A DNA stretch of 64,000 nucleotides from Solibacteraceae bacterium. GTDB taxonomy: Bacteria; Acidobacteriota; Terriglobia; Bryobacterales; Bryobacteraceae. The stretch is taken from assembly GCA_026984795.1 (NCBI GenBank), contig JALSRK010000031.1, positions 1 through 64,000 of the forward strand, written 5' to 3'. The position numbers and the translations under genes are program-made. The notes beneath the pieces are model-generated. The model had not been told where the DNA came from. It searched no databases and saw only the letters and a list, made by a program, of their open reading frames with translations. Of the stretch, positions 44,745 to 53,119 are shown in pieces (the first letter of the stretch is position 1; every line of letters starts with the position of its first letter).

Positions 44745-44860
44745 CCCTTTAGTCCCTCCAGAGCATTTATCGGCCGGGCTCAGGCCCCGGTGTAGCCGGA
44801 GGAGCCGGGCCCGGCATTCTACTGCGGAAAACTCAACTCCATGAAGAAACTGCCGGCGGC

Positions 44861-45601
44861 CTACAAGCTCCGCAGATGGAAGCCGCCGTCCACGTCGAGC
44901 ACCTGGCCCGCGCAGTAGTCCAGCAAGCCGCCGGCGATGGCCCGCACCGCCCTGGCGACGTCTTCCGGAGTTCCCATGCGGCGCTGCGGCAGCAGTCCCC
45001 CGGCGATCTTCTCCTCGTACTTCGCCCGCACCTTCTCGATCATGTCGGTGGCGATGATGCCCGGCCGGATCTCGAAGACCAGAATCCCCTCCGGAGCCAG
45101 GCGGTCCGCATACACCTGGGCGGACATGCTGAGGCCGGCTTTGGATATACAGTATTCGGCGCGGTTGACCGACGAAGTGTAGGCGGAAATCGAAGTGACG
45201 AAGACGATCCGGCCGGAGCCCCGCTCCCGCATCCAGTTGGCGGCCAGTTGGGTGAGGAAGTGCGGCCCCTCGAGGTTCGTTCGCAGGAGCTCGTCGAAGC
45301 TCTCTTCAGTGGCTTCGAGGACGTCGCGGCGCTCCCGGGGGGCGATGCCGGCGTTGTTCACCAGCAGGTCGAGCCGGCCGAACTTCTCCCGGGTGAACCC
45401 GATGAGCGCCCGGCGGTCCTCGGCGCTCGCGATGTCGCAGCGGAAGATCTCGCAGCCGGTCTGCGCCTTCAGGGATTCGGCGGCGTCGAGCCGGCCGCGA
45501 TAGGTGGCCACGACCCGGTGATCCCGGGCCAGCTCGATAGCGATGCCCCGCCCGATGCCGCGGCTGGCTCCGGTGACGATCGCAACAGGTTGCTCACTCA
45601 T
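44861..45601 (-). CDS. Short-chain dehydrogenase/reductase, FabG-like
   Basis: A 246-aa Rossmann-fold oxidoreductase. The NAD(P)-binding TGASRGIGRGIA motif, the LLVNNAGIAP motif, the catalytic Ser in VFVTSISAYTSS and Tyr/Lys of Y-x3-K (YCISK), and DVDGGFH near the C-terminus are all present. The family interconverts a ketone and an alcohol; the family is often annotated as 3-ketoacyl-ACP reductase, but sugar or short-chain substrates are possible. ATG 45601 (MSEQPVAIVTG) gives the right length; the frame continues upstream without domain content. Its start overlaps the 3' end of the upstream secreted protein gene by 8 bp. Confidence 0.88.
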   Translation of the reverse strand: MSEQPVAIVTGASRGIGRGIAIELARDHRVVATYRGRLDAAESLKAQTGCEIFRCDIASAEDRRALIGFTREKFGRLDLLVNNAGIAPRERRDVLEATEESFDELLRTNLEGPHFLTQLAANWMRERGSGRIVFVTSISAYTSSVNRAEYCISKAGLSMSAQVYADRLAPEGILVFEIRPGIIATDMIEKVRAKYEEKIAGGLLPQRRMGTPEDVARAVRAIAGGLLDYCAGQVLDVDGGFHLRSL

Positions 45602-46577
45602 GTCCGGCGGAGGGCCGGCTCCCCGGTTGCTCTGAGGCGCCGGCGCTCGGTGAAGCCATCCATGGTACCGCAACCGCTTCGCTGAGCGTGAAGAGGAGCT
45701 GCGTGCCGGCTTCCAGCCGCGAGGCCTTCTTCCAGGCGTCGTCGATCGTCTCCTCGACAGTCCCGCCGGCCTGCTGGCCCACTACACCGCCGAAGACTCT
45801 CCCGAGCGTGGAAGCGGCTTTGCCTAGTCCTTCCTTCACCCGGTCCTTCGTGTCGCGGCCCCGCCGCTCCGCACGCCCGGTGAGCAGCTCGAGCTCACGC
45901 CCGCGGCTGCGGATCTGGAACGCCACCAAGCCGATTGCGACGCTGCCCTTGCCGACGTCGTCCTCCACACGCTTGTCGACGAGGCGAAGCATGATCTCAG
46001 CTCCCGTCTCCAGAACCGGGCTCTTCCGCCCGGGGCTGCGCACGTCGCCCGCAAGCACGCCACGGTAAGTGGATCCGACCTCATCCTGCTTGAGATCGAC
46101 CGGGTCAATGAGGTTGACCGTCAACACAGTTCCGGGGGGAAGAACCACCTCGGAACCAGCGGCGGCGGGGGCGCCGGCCACCGCTTCACGGCTTCCGGCC
46201 TCAGACGCAGCAGCCTGACCCGTTTCCGCTGGGGGCGGGCGCCGGAGAGTAGGAGAAACCGGGGTCCCACGGGCCGGTTGCCCCGTCTGCCCCGCGGCGG
46301 TTCCGGATTCCGGACAGGCATCCGGGCACGGGGGACATTGCATCTCGGGGGCACGGGCCGCCTCCGAGGCAATCACATCCCCGCCGCCGGCGAACTCAAT
46401 CCGCGCCACTTCCGCCGCATTGAAGAAGACGAGCTTGCCCTTGACGACGAAGCGGATCTCCTGAGAGCTGGCCCCGAAAAAATCCCCTTCGAACGTCTCC
46501 CCGCTCTTCAGCACGATGCGATCTGCGAAACAGGCGGGCAACAGCGCTGCGGCCGCCAGGAGCGCCGTCCATTGCAT
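45594..46577 (-). CDS. Secreted acidobacterial-type protein of unknown function
   Basis: A 327-aa exported protein (signal MQWTALLAAAALLPAC, lipobox-like LPACF). The mature N-terminus, DRIVLKSGETFEGDFFGASSQEIRFVVKGKLVFFNAAEVARIEF, looks like an SH3-like or Sm-type strand fold seen in several Acidobacteria/Planctomycetes proteins. A Pro/Cys-rich low-complexity linker (CPPCPDACPE) leads to a C-terminal region with GTVLTVNLIDPVDLKQDEVGSTYRGVLAGDVR and a Gly-rich segment (LGKAASTLGRVFGGVVGQQAGG) that could insert in a membrane. A strong GGGAGGGGG precedes ATG 46577. It is not recognised as a named family. Confidence 0.55.
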   Translation of the reverse strand: MQWTALLAAAALLPACFADRIVLKSGETFEGDFFGASSQEIRFVVKGKLVFFNAAEVARIEFAGGGDVIASEAARAPEMQCPPCPDACPESGTAAGQTGQPARGTPVSPTLRRPPPAETGQAAASEAGSREAVAGAPAAAGSEVVLPPGTVLTVNLIDPVDLKQDEVGSTYRGVLAGDVRSPGRKSPVLETGAEIMLRLVDKRVEDDVGKGSVAIGLVAFQIRSRGRELELLTGRAERRGRDTKDRVKEGLGKAASTLGRVFGGVVGQQAGGTVEETIDDAWKKASRLEAGTQLLFTLSEAVAVPWMASPSAGASEQPGSRPSAGHE

Positions 46578-46619
46578 ACAGCCCCCTCCCCTCTACCGAC
46601 GCCGCCGGAGGGGCGTCTG

Positions 46620-47501
46620 TTACCCGGTTGCGGCTCTTTTTTGCCGGCGGCGTTCTTCGAGCAGCGATCGTGCCACGTGCTTGCCGCGCTCGTAAGCTTC
46701 CTGGTAAGCGAGCCGGCGCTCTTCCCGAGTGTAGCCGTAGCCGATCCGGTACAGCCGTTCGGCCGATTTGCCCACCACGAACGTCCCGGCGTAAGCCACC
46801 GCCGCTTTCGGGATCAGCCCCCCGCCGAATGGGATCTTACCCACCAGTTCCCGCGCCAGGGCCCGCCAGCCGAAGGCCCCGGCGATCACCGATGCGATTT
46901 CGGCCCGCTGCTCGCGATAACCTACCGGCCGGTCGTTGGCCGCCGCCAACAGAAACAGCATCCGGATCTGGTTGACGGTGATAAAAGCGGTGTCCGAACC
47001 GGCCTCGGCGGCGCCCCAGGGAAGTTCCCACAAGCCGGGAGCGATGTTCGGCAGCGCGGTGATCAGCGCGAACAGCGCGTTCTCCTTGGAGATCGAGGCG
47101 ATGACCTTCTCGACCACGGGCCTGCGGAATGGCGCCAGCACCCGGGCCAAGGCGAGCCCGAGTTCTTCCTTGCGGACCAGGATCTCGGCCACCGTGCGCT
47201 CCGGCTTGCCCGGGTGGAAAAGGAAGGCCTCCCTGGGCGCCTCCAGCCCGGCCTCCCAGATCTCGAGATCAAAACGGCCCGGGGCGCCGGCGTCGCCAGC
47301 CCGGAACAGCATCCCGCGCGCTTCGGTCCGCCTCGCCGGCGAGCACCCGGCCGGCGCCAGGAACTCCTCCATAGCCGCGTAGCCCTCCTCGGAGGCAGCC
47401 ACCAGCCGGATCGCCAGCCGCCGCTCGGCGGCGTTGCGGACCTCCCCGGGGTTCAGATTCCGGATCGCCTCGCGAACCTGCTGGAGAATACGAGTAGACA
47501 T
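46620..47501 (-). CDS. DUF697-like protein
   Basis: A 293-aa protein. The N-terminal half is helical and charged (AERRLAIRLVAASEEGYAAMEEFLAP, ILVRKEELGLALARVLAPFRRPVVEKVIASISKENALFALITALPN). The second half carries two or three hydrophobic helices with the DUF697 pattern: IASVIAGAFGWRALARELVGKIPFGGGLIPKAAVAYAGTFVVGKSAERLYRIG. Such proteins are membrane associated and often neighbour GTPases; no GTPase gene is near here. The C-terminus is basic (RSLLEERRRQKRAATG). It lies 35 bp after the sugar-binding lipoprotein on the same strand and its role is unknown. Confidence 0.65.
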   Translation of the reverse strand: MSTRILQQVREAIRNLNPGEVRNAAERRLAIRLVAASEEGYAAMEEFLAPAGCSPARRTEARGMLFRAGDAGAPGRFDLEIWEAGLEAPREAFLFHPGKPERTVAEILVRKEELGLALARVLAPFRRPVVEKVIASISKENALFALITALPNIAPGLWELPWGAAEAGSDTAFITVNQIRMLFLLAAANDRPVGYREQRAEIASVIAGAFGWRALARELVGKIPFGGGLIPKAAVAYAGTFVVGKSAERLYRIGYGYTREERRLAYQEAYERGKHVARSLLEERRRQKRAATG

Positions 47502-47536
47502 TACACCGTCCCTGGCGACGTCCCGCCGCCGGGCCG

Positions 47537-48562
47537 CTACTCAGTCGCCGCCGCCTGGGCCTCTTCCGGCTCGAAACTGGCCTGGTCCTTCAGGAACCGG
47601 TCGACGTTCTTCTTGGTGACCACCATGGCGCCCGTATCCACAAATTTCGGTACGGTCGCGATCACCCGCTCCTTTTCGACTCGCTCGGGCTTGTACTTGT
47701 GATAGTCGGCCAGCATGCGGAGACCAACGTAGGCCATGGTGTAAGGCCGCTGCGCCACCGTCGCCTGGATCAGACCGTGCTGGATCCATTCGAGCGTCCG
47801 CACCGGCGTATCCATGGCGATGACGATCTTGTCGCGCACCGCGTTGCGGCTCAAGACTTCGGCCACCTCGGGGCAGGCGATCGATTCCAGACACACAAAG
47901 GCGTCCACGGTCCGCCGCCGCTTGGCGATGATCTCCTTGGTCAAATCGAACGCCACCGCCCCATCCCCTTTGATGTCCACGACGTCCACGATGCGAATCG
48001 CCGGGAACTGGGCGAAGATGTCCCGGTAGCCCCGCAGCCGGTCCTGCAGGTTCGCCTGGCCGGCGATTGTGAAGACGATCACGTTGCCGGCGTTCTGCAA
48101 CTGCTCAGCGGTCATCTCGGCGGACCGCACGCCGACGCTGTAATTGTCGGTTCCCACAAACGTGAGCCGATCGCTCTTCGGAGCGTCGGAGTCGATGCAG
48201 ATGACGTTCACTCCCTTAGCCACCGCGCTGTCGATCACCGGCGTCATCAGTTCCGGATCGGCCGGCGAAACCAGGATTCCCGCCGGCAGCTTGTCTTCCG
48301 GAACGTTGATCAGATCCTCTATGGCCTGCTTCTCGGCCGCCGGATCGTACTCTTCCGGCCCCACCACTTCAGCGGCCACGCCGATCTCGGCGGCCGCCTG
48401 CATCAATCCGGCCTTGGCCGCATGCCAGTACGGGATGTCCGTGTTGACGGCTACCAGATAGTAGTGCTCCGTCCGGCGAAACTCCCCGCCGCCGCATCCA
48501 GCAAGCGAAACCACAAGAAAGGCAATAGTGGACAAGCACAACGCGCTGCGAAAATTGGGCAT
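47537..48562 (-). CDS. Sugar-type ABC substrate-binding lipoprotein, orphan
   Basis: A 341-aa periplasmic binding protein of the ribose/galactose (LacI-like, type I) fold, anchored by a lipobox (VVSLAGCGGG). It has the standard opening YYLVAVNTDIPYWHAAKAGLMQAAAEIGV, then GILVSPADPELMTPVIDSAVAKGVNVICIDSDAP, TFVGTDNYSVGVRSAEMTA, VFTIAGQANLQDRLRGYRDIF and the hinge-side VDAFVCLESIACPEVAEVL. This domain delivers a sugar or similar molecule to an ABC importer. No ATPase or permease gene lies nearby, so it may use a distant transporter, or may act as a receptor for a sensor kinase. It starts 55 bp from the nuclease-like gene on the same strand. Confidence 0.85.
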   Translation of the reverse strand: MPNFRSALCLSTIAFLVVSLAGCGGGEFRRTEHYYLVAVNTDIPYWHAAKAGLMQAAAEIGVAAEVVGPEEYDPAAEKQAIEDLINVPEDKLPAGILVSPADPELMTPVIDSAVAKGVNVICIDSDAPKSDRLTFVGTDNYSVGVRSAEMTAEQLQNAGNVIVFTIAGQANLQDRLRGYRDIFAQFPAIRIVDVVDIKGDGAVAFDLTKEIIAKRRRTVDAFVCLESIACPEVAEVLSRNAVRDKIVIAMDTPVRTLEWIQHGLIQATVAQRPYTMAYVGLRMLADYHKYKPERVEKERVIATVPKFVDTGAMVVTKKNVDRFLKDQASFEPEEAQAAATE

Positions 48563-48616
48563 GTCTACGTTTCTCCTAGCCTTGCAGTATAAATCAAGTC
48601 GGTCGGTCGGAGTGAG

Positions 48617-50113
48617 TCAAGCCGGAAAAGCCGCCAGGCCGCCGCGCCGCCGGACGACCCGAATCCGGCGGCGCCAGTCCCCGGACAGCCAGACGCATTC
48701 CACCGGCACCTCGGGCGACAGGTAGCGCAGAATCGTCTCCACGGCCGGGTGGAACTCGAGCGCCGGCGCCACCAGCAGCAAACGCGGCACGACGTCCCGG
48801 ACCGGCAAGCCGGAAAAGTAGCCAAGCGACCGGAACCCGCCTTCGAGAGCGTGATGGCGGACCCGCATCCAGTAGTCCAGGGCTTGCAGCGGCAAATGGA
48901 GGTCGGCGGACGCTTTCACCTCGATCACCGCCAGGCGCCCGCTGTGGTCCGCCGCCAACAGGTCGAGCACGTCCCGGTCCCCAGCCTCGAACGCCGGAAT
49001 CTGGCCGTAGACCGGGTTCCGGTGAAGCGATGGATCCAGGTCATCCACCCGGCGCCGGATTCGGCTTTCCAGCCAGGCCTCGGGACAGCGGCGGTAGTAG
49101 GGATGCGACGGATCGGACGAGTCCGGACGGCGCACCCGGCTCAGCTCCCGTGCCAGGGAAACCAGCCGGCTCGCGCTCGAGGCGCCGATCCTCCGCTTGA
49201 CGTCGATGCCCGCCCACAGGGAGCCTTCCACAATCCGGCCGAATTCCAGACCCCGCACGCGGTAGCTCCGTCCCCCGCCGGCCAGGTCGATGACCTCGGT
49301 CCCTTCGATCGCCATCAGCTCTCTCTCGAGCCATTCGATCCCGAAGACCGGACGCCCCCGCGGAGGTTCCAGCCTCGTCTCCAGGTTCCCCAGATCCGCA
49401 GGGTCCACCGCACGCTCCGAGCCGCCGCCGGCATAGACGAAGAGTTTCCAGCCGCCGGCAGCCGAAGCGAGGAACCCCATCCGCTGCGCCACCACCACAT
49501 ACTGGCCCTCGGGCACGAACAAGGCGAGACCTTCGACCTGCCGTCCCCGCCGGCCCCGCAGATAGTCCAGCCAAAGGATGCCGAAGCTCAGCGCCCCGCC
49601 CGCGGCCGCCCCGGGAGGGGCGCCGATCACGGCCCACGCTGTCCGCCCGCGCCGGACCAGTCCTCGCGGGTAAGCCGGCGATAGGCTGTGTGCGAGGTCC
49701 GCCCCGGTGGTCAGCTCCTCCAACACCCACCCGGGAAATCGCCGCTGAACCATGTGCCGGAGCTGCTCCCGGAATATTTGCCGGTGCGCCCGCTGTCCCG
49801 CCGCCGCTCCGCGCGGGCGGTCCTGGTCAGCAAGAGTCAGACGCCCCCGGCGCTTACCGAACTTCTCCACTTCCAACTCGAGCATTCCCGGAACGGCGTT
49901 CCTCAAACCCACCGCGCGCCGGACAAGGTTCCGGCCGTTCTCCCATGCCTCGATCCACACGCCGGTCCGGCGAACCTCGATCGTGTAGGCGCCTTCGCCG
50001 AGCGCGATCGGTTCCTCGCCGGGTTCGATCAAGACCGGAGAGTGCGCTCCGTCAATGAACGCGGCAATCCTGCGAGCCAACTCTTCAGCTTGCGAAGGGC
50101 CCCGCGCGGACAT
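48617..50113 (-). CDS. Large protein with C-terminal PD-(D/E)XK nuclease-like motif
   Basis: A 498-aa protein not assigned to a named family. Near the C-terminus (about 390-440) the motif DVLDLLAADHSGRLAVIEVKAS matches a PD-(D/E)XK core: Asp, about 14 residues, then E-V-K, preceded by QIPAFEAGDRD. The central region (about 180-270) is a beta-rich, Gly-rich domain (WLDYLRGRRGRQVEGLALFVPEGQYVVVAQ), and the first ~100 residues are also beta-rich. It lacks a signal peptide, so it is probably cytoplasmic. ATG 50113 (MSARGPSQAE) is preferred to 50131, though neither has a strong Shine-Dalgarno. DNA repair, restriction-type cleavage or regulation are all possible; nothing nearby narrows this. Confidence 0.5.
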   Translation of the reverse strand: MSARGPSQAEELARRIAAFIDGAHSPVLIEPGEEPIALGEGAYTIEVRRTGVWIEAWENGRNLVRRAVGLRNAVPGMLELEVEKFGKRRGRLTLADQDRPRGAAAGQRAHRQIFREQLRHMVQRRFPGWVLEELTTGADLAHSLSPAYPRGLVRRGRTAWAVIGAPPGAAAGGALSFGILWLDYLRGRRGRQVEGLALFVPEGQYVVVAQRMGFLASAAGGWKLFVYAGGGSERAVDPADLGNLETRLEPPRGRPVFGIEWLERELMAIEGTEVIDLAGGGRSYRVRGLEFGRIVEGSLWAGIDVKRRIGASSASRLVSLARELSRVRRPDSSDPSHPYYRRCPEAWLESRIRRRVDDLDPSLHRNPVYGQIPAFEAGDRDVLDLLAADHSGRLAVIEVKASADLHLPLQALDYWMRVRHHALEGGFRSLGYFSGLPVRDVVPRLLLVAPALEFHPAVETILRYLSPEVPVECVWLSGDWRRRIRVVRRRGGLAAFPA

Positions 50114-50343
50114 GCCAACTGCCGGTAACAAAGTGCATTCGGCCCCTGGAAAGTCTCACCGGCGGCCCTCCCCCGGCTTCGCCGCTTAGCTCGGCGGCCC
50201 CGCTCCTGGACCCAAACCAGGGCGGGCGGAAGAGCCGGCCGGGGCCATCGAGAGCGCGCCCCCCGGCGCCCGGGGTCGATCCCCCGCGAAAACTTGCGTT
50301 CAGCAAGGATTAGGAATAGCATTTCAGTGGGAGGTGGTAGAAG

Positions 50344-50700
50344 ATGAGAAGCTCTCATATCGGGGTCCTGCTCGCGCTGGTTCTGCTCGCCACCCTCATA
50401 CCGCCGGCTGTCCACGCCCAGGTCAAGTTCCCCCGTCTCATCTCCGTGACTCCGGATACTGGAAAAATCGGCGACTTGTTGACGGTCGAGGGCGAGAATC
50501 TCGACAAGTCCAACGTGAAGGCCCTCTACCTTACCGATGGGCAGACCGACTGGAAGACCGAGATCGTCGAACAAACCTCCAAGGCGATCAAGTTCAAGAT
50601 CCCAAAGAACGCGAAGCCCGGGCGGTTCAACCTCATGGTCCTGACGACCGGCGACGACCCCAGGCTGCTCGAACAACCGGTCAAAGTTACCGTCGAGTGA
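50344..50700 (+). CDS. Small secreted IPT/TIG-domain protein
   Basis: A 118-aa protein: signal peptide (IGVLLALVLLATLIPPAVHAQ) followed by a single IPT/TIG immunoglobulin-like domain (PRLISVTPDTGKIGDLLTVEGENLDKSNVKALYLTDG, then IKFKIPKNAKPGRFNLMVLTTGDDPRLLEQPVKVTVE). IPT/TIG domains occur in cell-surface receptors, adhesins and carbohydrate-binding proteins. A stand-alone copy of this size could be a secreted binding or stabilising module. A very strong ribosome-binding site (GGGAGGTGG) lies eight bases before ATG 50344. There is no clear operon partner; the peptidase gene begins 257 bp later. Confidence 0.75.
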   Translation: MRSSHIGVLLALVLLATLIPPAVHAQVKFPRLISVTPDTGKIGDLLTVEGENLDKSNVKALYLTDGQTDWKTEIVEQTSKAIKFKIPKNAKPGRFNLMVLTTGDDPRLLEQPVKVTVE

Positions 50701-50957
50701 TCGCCTGCGCCGGGGGATGCTTCAGGCCGGCGGAGGCGACGCCACCCGATCGTATCGGTAGAGTTTTCGTCGCCCGATTCTCGAGCCCTCCGCAAAGGAG
50801 CGCTTTCGTCCCGGCCTCATCCGGCTTCCAAGCTGCGTGGCGCCAAGCAGCCCAAAGTTCCAAAGTGCGAAACCAATCCACCTGCCAAGAACTCTGCGAG
50901 CGCCGCCCCCGCCCCTGATCGAGCCGCCCGGCATGCAGTTGGGCAATACTGTAAGTG

Positions 50958-51794
50958 ATGGTGGCTGCGGGCTTTTTCGCCATGGCTGTCTTCTGGGTGG
51001 TAAACGTTCCCGTCGCCGACATGCTTTCAGAGCCTTCGCCGGAAGCCGATATGGTCTCCCAGGCGATTCTGGGCGTCACCGTCCGGCCCATCGAAAAACG
51101 CGGCGAGTGGATGCGGGTCCAGACGCCGGACGGCTACCGGGGCTGGGTGCTCATTTCAGGACTGGCCCACCGGGGGGAGCCGTACGCCCAAGCGTCGCCC
51201 GCCTGGATCGACAGCCTCTTCGCCAACATTTATTATGAGCCGGACGTCACCGCCCGCCGCCCGCTGCTCACCGCCCCTTACGACGCCAAGTTGGAACTCG
51301 CCGAGAAGCCGGAGAACGAAGACCAGCGCTGGATCCGCGTCGAGCTGCCGGACGGCCGCCACGCCTGGATCCAGCGGGGCGATCTACGCTTCGACGACCA
51401 GGCCCTGAGCATCGGCGAAACACTCGCCTTGGCGCGCCGCTTCATCGGCCTGCCGTACCTGTGGGGCGGGGTCTCCAGCTTCGGCTTCGACTGCTCGGGC
51501 TTCACCCAGATGCTCTGCCGCCGCCGGGGAATCTACCTGCCCCGGGACGCCGGCCCCCAGGCCCAGTGGGAGGGCATGCAGGCGATCCGCCGGGCGGATC
51601 TCGAAGCCGGCGACCTGCTCTATTTCGGAGAGTCCGAAGACAAGATCACCCACACCGGCATGTACATCGGCGGCGGCAAATTCATCCACGCCACGGCCTA
51701 CCGCCGGCCCGCCGTGCAGATCAGCCGCCTCGACGATCCCCACTGGTCCCGGCTGCTCGTCGCCTGCCGACGCCCGAAAGGAGAAACGCAATGA
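50958..51794 (+). CDS. NlpC/P60 (C40) peptidase with two SH3-like domains, YkfC-like
   Basis: A 278-aa peptidase. Residues ~16-68 and ~90-145 are SH3b-like domains; residues ~150-270 are the NlpC/P60 fold with Cys179 (DCSGF), His232 (HTGMYIG) and His244 (FIHATA). YkfC-type enzymes cut the gamma-D-Glu-L-diamino acid bond of muropeptides. An in-frame stop (TAA 50952-50954) lies just before the start, and the residues ahead of the first SH3 domain (MVAAGFFAMAVFW) are too few for a full signal peptide, so the compartment is uncertain. Its stop overlaps the epimerase start by 4 bp. Cleavage of muropeptides would yield the L-Ala-D-Glu that the epimerase uses. Confidence 0.85.
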   Translation: MVAAGFFAMAVFWVVNVPVADMLSEPSPEADMVSQAILGVTVRPIEKRGEWMRVQTPDGYRGWVLISGLAHRGEPYAQASPAWIDSLFANIYYEPDVTARRPLLTAPYDAKLELAEKPENEDQRWIRVELPDGRHAWIQRGDLRFDDQALSIGETLALARRFIGLPYLWGGVSSFGFDCSGFTQMLCRRRGIYLPRDAGPQAQWEGMQAIRRADLEAGDLLYFGESEDKITHTGMYIGGGKFIHATAYRRPAVQISRLDDPHWSRLLVACRRPKGETQ

Positions 51795-52882
51795 ATCGCA
51801 GGCAGTGGCTGTTGGGAACGGCCAGCGCCGGACTCCTGGCGCCCCGGGCTTCCTCGAGAGAGCCCGCGCGGCTCGAAGCCCGCCTGGTGCGCTTGCGCCT
51901 GCGCCACACCTGGACCACCACCATGTCCTCGAGCGACTTCCGCGACACGGTCCATACCGCCTACACCCGCGACGGCATCACCGGCCGCGGCGAAGGAGCC
52001 CCCATTCCCCGTTACCGGGAGACGCCCGAGGGCGCCAAACGCGCCGTCGAAGCCATGGCTCCACAAATTACGGCCGGCAACCCGTTTGAGTTCGACAAAC
52101 TGCTTCGCACCACCTTCGCCACGATCGAGGACAACTACGCCGCCCGCGCCGCCGTCGATATCGCCCTGATGGACTGGGTCGGGCAGAAGCTCGGCGTCCC
52201 CCTCTACACCTACTTCGGCCTGGATCCCGCCGACGCGCCCCTCACCAGCTTTTCGATCGGCATCGACAAACCCGAGGTCATCCGCCAGAAAGTCCGCGAG
52301 GCCGCGCCCTACCCGATCCTCAAGGTCAAGGTCGGACTCGATGTAGACGAGGCCACCATCCGCGCCGTCCGCAGCGTCACCGACAAGCCCATACGCGTGG
52401 ACGCCAACGAGGGTTGGAAAGATCGCGACACCGCCGCCCGAAAGATCGAATGGCTCATCGGCCAGGGCGTCGAGTTCGTCGAGCAGCCCATGCCCGCCGC
52501 CCAGATCGAAGACGTCCGCTGGCTGCGGGAGCGCTTCGCCATCCCCATCATCGCCGACGAGGCCGTCCTCCACCCCGGCGACATCCCCAGACTCGCCGAA
52601 GCCTACGACGGAGTAAACATCAAGCTCGACAAGGCCGGCGGCATCCTCGAGGCCTGGCGCATGATCCAGATCGCCAAAGCCCTGGGGATGAAGACGATGC
52701 TCGGCTGCATGATCTCCAGCTCGGTCTCCGTTACCGCCGCCGCCCACCTGTCCCCCCTGGTGGACTACGCCGATCTCGACGGCAACTTGCTCATCGCCAA
52801 CGATCCCTACCGCGGCGTGCAGGTCAAAGAAGGCAAACTCGTGCTTCCGGACGCTCCCGGCCTCGGCCTGACCCCTGCCTAG
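51791..52882 (+). CDS. Dipeptide epimerase (enolase superfamily) with Tat signal
   Basis: A 363-aa enolase-superfamily protein, most like L-Ala-D/L-Glu epimerases (YkfB/YcjG). The catalytic Lys pair is in LKVKVG (Lys178, Lys180); metal ligands are Asp204 (RVDANEG), Glu231 (EQPMP) and Asp256 (ADEAV); a second catalytic Lys lies in NIKLDKAGG. The N-terminus (MNRRQWLLGTASAGLLAP) reads as a twin-arginine signal, so the enzyme is predicted to be exported, unusual because the family is normally cytoplasmic. It overlaps the NlpC/P60 gene by four bases (ATGA). The pair forms a compact muropeptide recycling unit. Confidence 0.83.
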   Translation: MNRRQWLLGTASAGLLAPRASSREPARLEARLVRLRLRHTWTTTMSSSDFRDTVHTAYTRDGITGRGEGAPIPRYRETPEGAKRAVEAMAPQITAGNPFEFDKLLRTTFATIEDNYAARAAVDIALMDWVGQKLGVPLYTYFGLDPADAPLTSFSIGIDKPEVIRQKVREAAPYPILKVKVGLDVDEATIRAVRSVTDKPIRVDANEGWKDRDTAARKIEWLIGQGVEFVEQPMPAAQIEDVRWLRERFAIPIIADEAVLHPGDIPRLAEAYDGVNIKLDKAGGILEAWRMIQIAKALGMKTMLGCMISSSVSVTAAAHLSPLVDYADLDGNLLIANDPYRGVQVKEGKLVLPDAPGLGLTPA

Positions 52883-53013
52883 GCCCCCCGGCGGACTCCC
52901 GTCCTCTCCTCGCGGGAACAGAGCTCCCGTTCGCTACCCAGTTGCACTTGGCTGCCGCCGGCCGGGAGCCCTGCTCATCCAACCACAGTCAAGAATAAGA
53001 TATAAGCAGCCTA

Positions 53014-53042
53014 TTGACAGGAACCTGGAGCAGTCGTACAAT
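53014..53042 (+). promoter_or_regulatory. Near-consensus sigma-70 promoter
   Basis: TTGACA (53014-53019) is separated by exactly 17 bp from TACAAT (53037-53042): the -35 matches six of six and the -10 five of six. It lies in a local A+T-rich pocket and is oriented toward the alginate-export-like gene, with a predicted transcription start near 53049, about 70 bp before ATG 53120. It is the best housekeeping promoter found in the window. Confidence 0.7.
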
Positions 53043-53119
53043 GGCTTTGATTGCAACATGGTTGCAACTAAGGGCCGGGCGGCCGCCGCCACGGCCGGCC
53101 CGACCGTCGAACGCGTGCC

